From assembly GCF_031753505.1 (NCBI RefSeq), contig NW_027099856.1, forward strand, positions 1-64,000: a stretch of 64,000 nt of DNA, read 5' to 3'. The notes beneath the pieces are model-generated. The model saw only the letters and a list, made by a program, of their open reading frames with translations, had not been told where the DNA came from and searched no databases. The stretch comes from Anomalospiza imberbis. Its lineage: Eukaryota > Chordata > Aves > Passeriformes > Viduidae. The position numbers and the translations under genes are program-made. Positions 56,201 to 64,000 of this stretch are shown here, piece after piece (the first letter of the stretch is position 1; every line of letters begins with the position of its first letter).

Positions 56201-59200
56201 CACTTCAGCACTGGGAGGCTTTTCCTTTATGTGGCCTAAGGGGCCACCCCCATCTCCAAAGCTGCCTCAGAAAGCCCTCCCAGCGCCTCGCTTTCATCCC
56301 CCTCTCAGCCTCCTAGCCCCCGACTTATCTCTCGGACGTCCGGGGTGAGAATCCACGTCGGCTGCGAAGGAAGGCCGCCTCGCCCGCTGGCAGTTTCCTT
56401 GAGTCACCGACCTGGGGCCCCTTTGCTGAGCTGCAAGCAAGAACACCAAACATCACTGCACGATCTTAGCCGCACAGCGGCCAGTAAGCAACAATTCTGC
56501 TACTCACCGTTCCCCTAAGAACGCCCGGCTCCTCGGGCCCCACGCTTCGGCCACGCCCGGAGGCCGACGAACTCGTGGCAGGGTCTGCCTGGGTGAAGAG
56601 GAGACGAGGTGAGGTGGCATTGCTGAAACTCGAGCGGACCCTGGCACCTCCTCAATAGCTCCCCGACTCACAGCAAGTCCTCGGCCGCTCCTGAAGGCTC
56701 CCCGGGTGACACCCTCAAATGACCGAGATCAAGGCTTCATCACAGAGCCGTGTCCTGCCTCCGAATTCCCACGAGAGCGACGAAGTGGGTCTGTGGGCCA
56801 CTTGCTGAGGGGGTCTCGGCGTAACACGAGCGGCCCGCCTAGAGCACACAGACAAGAATGGAGGCTAAGAGCTGCACCAGAAATTGAGACCTGAGCACTA
56901 ACAACTGCTGCCAGCCACCGGTCACTGCTCACCTTGCCCACTTACCTTGACTGCTAAGAGCTGCCTTTAGTTCCTAAAAATAAAGACAAAGAACAATGCT
57001 GTAACACAGAGGCACCATTTTCGCTTCCCCCGCAAAGACAAACGGTGACTCACCTTCTCGGGGGGACCCTCTGCCACCGATTCCATCTGGCTGCATCTGA
57101 AAGAATGTAAGGACAAAAATCAGGGCACTGCAGGAGAACTTCACAGCTCCAGACATCCTGCATCAATCTACAAATCCCATCTAGAGTCCAAAGACGCCCT
57201 ACATTACAAATTTCCAGGCCCCGGGACATGCCCCGCTATATACCTACACCAGGCTATGCAGCAGGGCAGAGCAGCTCCAGGCCAAACACCCAGACACCCG
57301 TGACACAGAACAAGACAAACAAGGGGACACAACGGGGGGAGAAAGCCCTGGCGAGAAAAGAAGGCCCTCAGGGAGCCAGAGGCTGCCGAATGAGAGTACC
57401 TAGGTGAGACTGATGGCGGGCCTATAAGGCTCAGGGAACCCTGCAGGAAGGAAGAAGATGCTAACTGAATGACCTATTCCAAGCAACGCAGAGACGGATG
57501 CCCGAGAACCCTAGGGTCAGAATGCTCTACGGATCTTCGCATTGGTACCCGTCCTAATCTGCTAGGACGGATGGTTGCAGTGCACAGCTGTCGAGAACAG
57601 CTCAGAACAAGACCTCAAAAGACAGCTGACCGGATGCTGCGCCGATGCCCGCCCGGGCTCCCGAGTCAAAGGAAAGAAGGAATCGGCACTGGGCCGAGGA
57701 ACACAGATGAGATCAGAGAGGCAAAGATGGACACCTGGGCTTCTGATAAGCCCCTCAAAGGACTAAGGCAAAAGACACAGAAGGCACGACGGACAAGTGA
57801 CACACCGTGCACCGGCACTGCTCTGCCCTGAGCACTTCAGCACTGGGAGGCTTTTCCTTTATGTGGCCTAAGGGGCCACCCCCATCTCCAAAGCTGCCTC
57901 AGAAAGCCCTCCCAGCGCCTCGCTTTCATCCCCCTCTCAGCCTCCTAGCCCCCGACTTATCTCTCGGACGTCCGGGGTGAGAATCCACGTCGGCTGCGAA
58001 GGAAGGCCGCCTCGCCCGCTGGCAGTTTCCTTGAGTCACCGACCTGGGGCCCCTTGCTGAGCTGCAAGCAAGAACACCAAACATCACTGCACGATCTTAG
58101 CCGCACAGCAGCCAGTAAGCAACAATTCTGCTACTCACCGTTCCCCTAAGAACGCCCGGCTCCTCGGGCCCCACGCTTCTGCCACGCCCGGAGGCCGACG
58201 AACTCGTGGCAGGGTCTGCCTGGGTGAAGAGGAGACGAGGTGAGGTGGCATTGCTGAAACTCGAGCGGACCCTGGCACCTCCTCAATAGCTCCCCGACTC
58301 ACAGCAAGTCCTCGGCCGCTCCTGAAGGCTCCCCGGGTGACACCCTCAAATGACCGAGATCAAGGCTTCATCACAGAGCCGTGTCCTGCCTCCGAATTCC
58401 CACGAGAGCGACGAAGTGGGTCTGTGGGCACTTGCTGAGGGGGTCTCGGCGTAACACGAGCCGCCCGCCTAGAGCACACAGACAAGAATGGAGGCTAAGA
58501 GCTGCACCAGAAATTGAGACCTGAGCACTAACAACTGCTGCCAGCCACCGGTCACTGCTCACCTTGCCCACTTACCTTGACTGCTAAGAGCTGCCTTTAG
58601 TTCCTAAAAATAAAGACAAAGAACAATGCTGTAACACAGAGGCACCATTTTCGCTTCCCCCGCAAAGACAAACGGTGACTCACCTTCTCGGGGGGACCCT
58701 CTGCCACCGATTCCATCTGGCTGCATCTGAAAGAATGTAAGGACAAAAATCAGGGCACTGCAGGAGAACTTCACAGCTCCAGACATCCTGCATCAATCTA
58801 CAAATCCCATCTAGAGTCCAAAGACGCCCTACATTACAAATTTCCAGGCCCCGGGACATGCCCCGCTATATACCTACACCAGGCTATGCAGCAGGGCAGA
58901 GCAGCTCCAGGCCAAACACCCAGACACCCGTGACACAGAACAAGACAAACAAGGGGACACAACGGGGGGAGAAAGCCCTGGGCGAGAAAAGAAGGCCCTC
59001 AGGGAGCCAGAGGCTGCCGAATGAGAGTACCTAGGTGAGACTGATGGCGGGCCTATAAGGCTCAGGGAACCCTGCAGGAAGGAAGAAGATGCTAACTGAA
59101 TGACCTATTCCAAGCAACGCAGAGACGGATGCCCGAGAACCCTAGGGTCAGAATGCTCTACGGATCTTCGCATTGGTACCCGTCCTAATCTACTAGGACG

Positions 59201-62200
59201 GATGGTTGCAGTGCACAGCTGTCGAGAACAGCTCAGAACAAGACCTCAAAAGACAGCTGACCGGATGCTGCGCCGATGCCCGCCCGGGCTCCCGAGTCAA
59301 AGGAAAGAAGGAATCGGCACTGGGCCGAGGAACACAGATGAGATCAGAGAGGCAAAGATGGACACCTGGGCTTCTGATAAGCCCCTCAAAGGACTAAGGC
59401 AAAAGACACAGAAGGCACGACGGACAAGTGACACACCGTGCACCGGCACTGCTCTGCCCTGAGCACTTCAGCACTGGGAGGCTTTTCCTTTATGTGGCCT
59501 AAGGGGCCACCCCCATCTCCAAAGCTGCCTCAGAAAGCCCTCCCAGCGCCTCGCTTTCATCCCCCTCTCAGCCTCCTAGCCCCCGACTTATCTCTCGGAC
59601 GTCCGGGGTGAGAATCCACGTCGGCTGCGAAGGAAGGCCGCCTCGCCCGCTGGCAGTTTCCTTGAGTCACCGACCTGGGGCCCCTTTGCTGAGCTGCAAG
59701 CAAGAACACCAAACATCACTGCACGATCTTAGCCGCACAGCAGCCAGTAAGCAACAATTCTGCTACTCACCGTTCCCCTAAGAACGCCCGGCTCCTCGGG
59801 CCCCACGCTTCGGCCACGCCCGGAGGCCGACGAACTCGTGGCAGGGTCTGCCTGGGTGAAGAGGAGACGAGGTGAGGTGGCATTGCTGAAACTCGAGCGG
59901 ACCCTGGCACCTCCTCAATAGCTCCCCGACTCACAGCAAGTCCTCGGCCGCTCCTGAAGGCTCCCCGGGTGACACCCTCAAATGACCGAGATCAAGGCTT
60001 CATCACAGAGCCGTGTCCTGCCTCCGAATTCCCACGAGAGCGACGAAGTGGGTCTGTGGGCCACTTGCTGAGGGGGTCTCGGCGTAACACGAGCGGCCCG
60101 CCTAGAGCACACAGACAAGAATGGAGGCTAAGAGCTGCACCAGAAATTGAGACCTGAGCACTAACAACTGCTGCCAGCCACCGGTCACTGCTCACCTTGC
60201 CCACTTACCTTGACTGCTAAGAGCTGCCTTTAGTTCCTAAAAATAAAGACAAAGAACAATGCTGTAACACAGAGGCACCATTTTCGCTTCCCCCGCAAAG
60301 ACAAACGGTGACTCACCTTCTCGGGGGGACCCTCTGCCACCGATTCCATCTGGCTGCATCTGAAAGAATGTAAGGACAAAAATCAGGGCACTGCAGGAGA
60401 ACTTCACAGCTCCAGACATCCTGCATCAATCTACAAATCCCATCTAGAGTCCAAAGACGCCCTACATTACAAATTTCCAGGCCCCGGGACATGCCCCGCT
60501 ATATACCTACACCAGGCTATGCAGCAGGGCAGAGCAGCTCCAGGCCAAACACCCAGACACCCGTGACACAGAACAAGACAAACAAGGGGACACAACGGGG
60601 GGAGAAAGCCCTGGGCGAGAAAAGAAGGCCCTCAGGGAGCCAGAGGCTGCCGAATGAGAGTACCTAGGTGAGACTGATGGCGGGCCTATAAGGCTCAGGG
60701 AACCCTGCAGGAAGGAAGAAGATGCTAACTGAATGACCTATTCCAAGCAACGCAGAGACGGATGCCCGAGAACCCTAGGGTCAGAATGCTCTACGGATCT
60801 TCGCATTGGTACCCGTCCTAATCTGCTAGGACGGATGGTTGCAGTGCACAGCTGTCGAGAACAGCTCAGAACAAGACCTCAAAAGACAGCTGACCGGATG
60901 CTGCGCCGATGCCCGCCCGGGCTCCCGAATCAAAGGAAAGAAGGAATCGGCACTGGGCCGAGGAACACAGATGAGATCAGAGAGGCAAAGATGGACACCT
61001 GGGCTTCTGATAAGCCCCTCAAAGGACTAAGGCAAAAGACACAGAAGGCACGACGGACAAGTGACACACCGTGCACCGGCACTGCTCTGCCCTGAGCACT
61101 TCAGCACTGGGAGGCTTTTCCTTTATGTGGCCTAAGGGGCCACCCCCATCTCCAAAGCTGCCTCAGAAAGCCCTCCCAGCGCCTCGCTTTCATCCCCCTC
61201 TCAGCCTCCTAGCCCCCGACTTATCTCTCGGACGTCCGGGGTGAGAATCCACGTCGGCTGCGAAGGAAGGCCGCCTCGCCCGCTGGCAGTTTCCTTGAGT
61301 CACCGACCTGGGGCCCCTTTGCTGAGCTGCAAGCAAGAACACCAAACATCACTGCACGATCTTAGCCGCACAGCGGCCAGTAAGCAACAATTCTGCTACT
61401 CACCGTTCCCCTAAGAACGCCCGGCGCCTCGGGCCCCACGCTTCGGCCGCGCCCGGAGGCCGACGAACTCGTGGCAGGGTCTGCCTGGGTGAAGAGGAGA
61501 CGAGGTGAGGTGGCATTGCTGAAACTCGAGCGGACCCTGGCACCTCCTCAATAGCTCCCCGACTCACAGCAAGTCCTCGGCCGCTCCTGAAGGCTCCCCG
61601 GGTGACACCCTCAAATGACCGAGATCAAGGCTTCATCACAGAGCCGTGTCCTGCCTCCGAATTCCCACGAGAGCGACGAAGTGGGTCTGTGGGCCACTTG
61701 CTGAGGGGGTCTCGGCGTAACACGAGCGGCCCGCCTAGAGCACACAGACAAGAATGGAGGCTAAGAGCTGCACCAGAAATTGAGACCTGAGCACTAACAA
61801 CTGCTGCCAGCCACCGGTCACTGCTCACCTTGCCCACTTACCTTGACTGCTAAGAGCTGCCTTTAGTTCCTAAAAATAAAGACAAAGAACAATGCTGTAA
61901 CACAGAGGCACCATTTTCGCTTCCCCCGCAAAGACAAACGGTGACTCACCTTCTCGGGGGGACCCTCTGCCACCGATTCCATCTGGCTGCATCTGAAAGA
62001 ATGTAAGGACAAAAATCAGGGCACTGCAGGAGAACTTCACAGCTCCAGACATCCTGCATCAATCTACAAATCCCATCTAGAGTCCAAAGACGCCCTACAT
62101 TACAAATTTCCAGGCCCCGGGACATGCCCCGCTATATACCTACACCAGGCTATGCAGCAGGGCAGAGCAGCTCCAGGCCAAACACCCAGACACCCGTGAC

Positions 62201-64000
62201 ACAGAACAAGACAAACAAGGGGACACAACGGGGGGAGAAAGCCCTGGGCGAGAAAAGAAGGCCCTCAGGGAGCCAGAGGCTGCCGAATGAGAGTACCTAG
62301 GTGAGACTGATGGCGGGCCTATAAGGCTCAGGGAACCCTGCAGGAAGGAAGAAGATGCTAACTGAACGACCTATTCCAAGCAACGCAGAGACGGATGCCC
62401 GAGAACCCTAGGGTCAGAATGCTCTACGGATCTTCGCATTGGTACCCGTCCTAATCTGCTAGGACGGATGGTTGCAGTGCACAGCTGTCGAGAACAGCTC
62501 AGAACAAGACCTCAAAAGACAGCTGACCGGATGCTGCGCCGATGCCCGCCCGGGCTCCCGAGTCAAAGGAAAGAAGGAATCGGCACTGGGCCGAGGAACA
62601 CAGATGAGATCAGAGAGGCAAAGATGGACACCTGGGCTTCTGATAAGCCCCTCAAAGGACTAAGGCAAAAGACACAGAAGGCACGACGGACAAGTGACAC
62701 ACCGTGCACCGGCACTGCTCTGCCCTGAGCACTTCAGCACTGGGAGGCTTTTCCTTTATGTGGCCTAAGGGGCCACCCCCATCTCCAAAGCTGCCTCAGA
62801 AAGCCCTCCCAGCGCCTCGCTTTCATCCCCCTCTCAGCCTCCTAGCCCCCGACTTATCTCTCGGACGTCCGGGGTGAGAATCCACGTCGGCTGCGAAGGA
62901 AGGCCGCCTCGCCCGCTGGCAGTTTCCTTGAGTCACCGACCTGGGGCCCCTTTGCTGAGCTGCAAGCAAGAACACCAAACATCACTGCACGATCTTAGCC
63001 GCACAGCGGCCAGTAAGCAACAATTCTGCTACTCACCGTTCCCCTAAGAACGCCCGGCTCCTCGGGCCCCACGCTTCGGCCGCGCCCGGAGGCCGACGAA
63101 CTCGTGGCAGGGTCTGCCTGGGTGAAGAGGAGACGAGGTGAGGTGGCATTGCTGAAACTCGAGCGGACCCTGGCACCTCCTCAATAGCTCCCCGACTCAC
63201 AGCAAGTCCTCGGCCGCTCCTGAAGGCTCCCCGGGTGACACCCTCAAATGACCGAGATCAAGGCTTCATCACAGAGCCGTGTCCTGCCTCCGAATTCCCA
63301 CGAGAGCGACGAAGTGGGTCTGTGGGCCACTTGCTGAGGGGGTCTCGGCGTAACACGAGCGGCCCGCCTAGAGCACACAGACAAGAATGGAGGCTAAGAG
63401 CTGCACCAGAAATTGAGACCTGAGCACTAACAACTGCTGCCAGCCACCGGTCACTGCTCACCTTGCCCACTTACCTTGACTGCTAAGAGCTGCCTTTAGT
63501 TCCTAAAAATAAAGACAAAGAACAATGCTGTAACACAGAGGCACCATTTTCGCTTCCCCCGCAAAGACAAACGGTGACTCACCTTCTCGGGGGGACCCTC
63601 TGCCACCGATTCCATCTGGCTGCATCTGAAAGAATGTAAGGACAAAAATCAGGGCACTGCAGGAGAACTTCACAGCTCCAGACATCCTGCATCAATCTAC
63701 AAATCCCATCTAGAGTCCAAAGACGCCCTACATTACAAATTTCCAGGCCCCGGGACATGCCCCGCTATATACCTACACCAGGCTATGCAGCAGGGCAGAG
63801 CAGCTCCAGGCCAAACACCCAGACACCCGTGACACAGAACAAGACAAACAAGGGGACACAACGGGGGGAGAAAGCCCTGGGCGAGAAAAGAAGGCCCTCA
63901 GGGAGCCAGAGGCTGCCGAATGAGAGTACCTAGGTGAGACTGATGGCGGGCCTATAAGGCTCAGGGAACCCTGCAGGAAGGAAGAAGATGCTAACTGAAC

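Larger units (their letters stand above)
35584..64000 (-). repeat. Array B: 1,633-bp macrosatellite, 17.4 units, continuing beyond the window
   Basis: CTGAGGGGGTCTCGGCG starts units at 35584, 37216, 38849, 40482, 42115, 43748, 45381, 47014, 48647, 50276, 51908, 53540, 55172, 56805, 58437, 60068, 61701 and 63334. Lengths are 1,629-1,633 bp. Units are almost identical by eye, with a handful of substitutions and 1-bp indels each. Each unit is homologous to an array A unit along its length, including exon-like modules, the spacer (CACAGCTGTC, CCCGAGTCAAA, TGGCCTAAG) and the GC-rich block. CpG sites are frequent and intact across all units, unlike the left arm of the inverted repeat. Short frames of 60-120 codons repeat in every unit on both strands. 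Confidence 0.97.

Noticed and set aside
35824..63685. Recurrent 120-, 86-, 63-, 62-, 70- and 60-codon frames in every array B unit
   Set aside because: Several overlap in different frames and strands of the same unit, none has a known domain, and near-identical units cannot show coding constraint.

Overview
The window looks like vertebrate nuclear DNA, not bacterial or viral. It has no dense coding, the splice-site consensus recurs on short exon-like blocks, and CpG-rich islands alternate with AT-rich spacers. About 85% of the bases lie in tandem arrays. A GC-rich bird or other reptile-lineage chromosome would fit (CpG-rich macrosatellite, roughly 186-bp satellite, promoter-like runs of the GGCTC pentamer), but this is a weak guess. 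I recognise no known protein-coding gene, tRNA, rRNA or intact transposon.

Layout: (1) 1-1083, A-rich and purine-rich low-complexity sequence. (2) 1084-2757, a 354-357 bp CpG-rich tandem repeat with a strong 13-bp hairpin. (3) 2758-4450, mostly unique sequence with a 40-bp minisatellite. (4) 4456-4767, three short exon-like blocks on the minus strand. (5) 4828-11470, array A: about four and a half copies of a roughly 1.7-kb unit that carries, on the minus strand, an ETS-site promoter-like segment and four short exon-like blocks. (6) 11470-13610, unique sequence with a TATA promoter candidate on the plus strand and a degenerate minisatellite. (7) 13611-32153, about 100 monomers of a roughly 186-bp satellite. 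From 18.5 to 31.7 kb it is organised as a higher-order repeat of 8, 6 or 7 monomers, and the monomers at both edges are diverged. (8) 32155-34045, the same degenerate minisatellite again, a CpG island and a polypurine tract. (9) 34045-35590, a long imperfect inverted repeat. (10) 35584-64000, array B: 17.4 nearly identical 1,633-bp units running off the window.

The main link between regions is that arrays A and B are diverged copies of one ancestral unit. They share the same minus-strand exon-like modules although 24 kb of unrelated sequence separates them. In array A these modules have good acceptors and donors. In one combination (exons 1-2 of one unit joined to exons 3-4 of the next) they keep an open frame of 64 codons. 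The sequence downstream on the minus strand has further short exons and one AATAAA. This could be a repeated-promoter gene, a long non-coding RNA locus or a decayed gene amplified as a macrosatellite; the sequence alone does not decide. Array B has lost the ATG and the ETS site, and all but its first unit carry a 1-bp insertion in the conserved exon.
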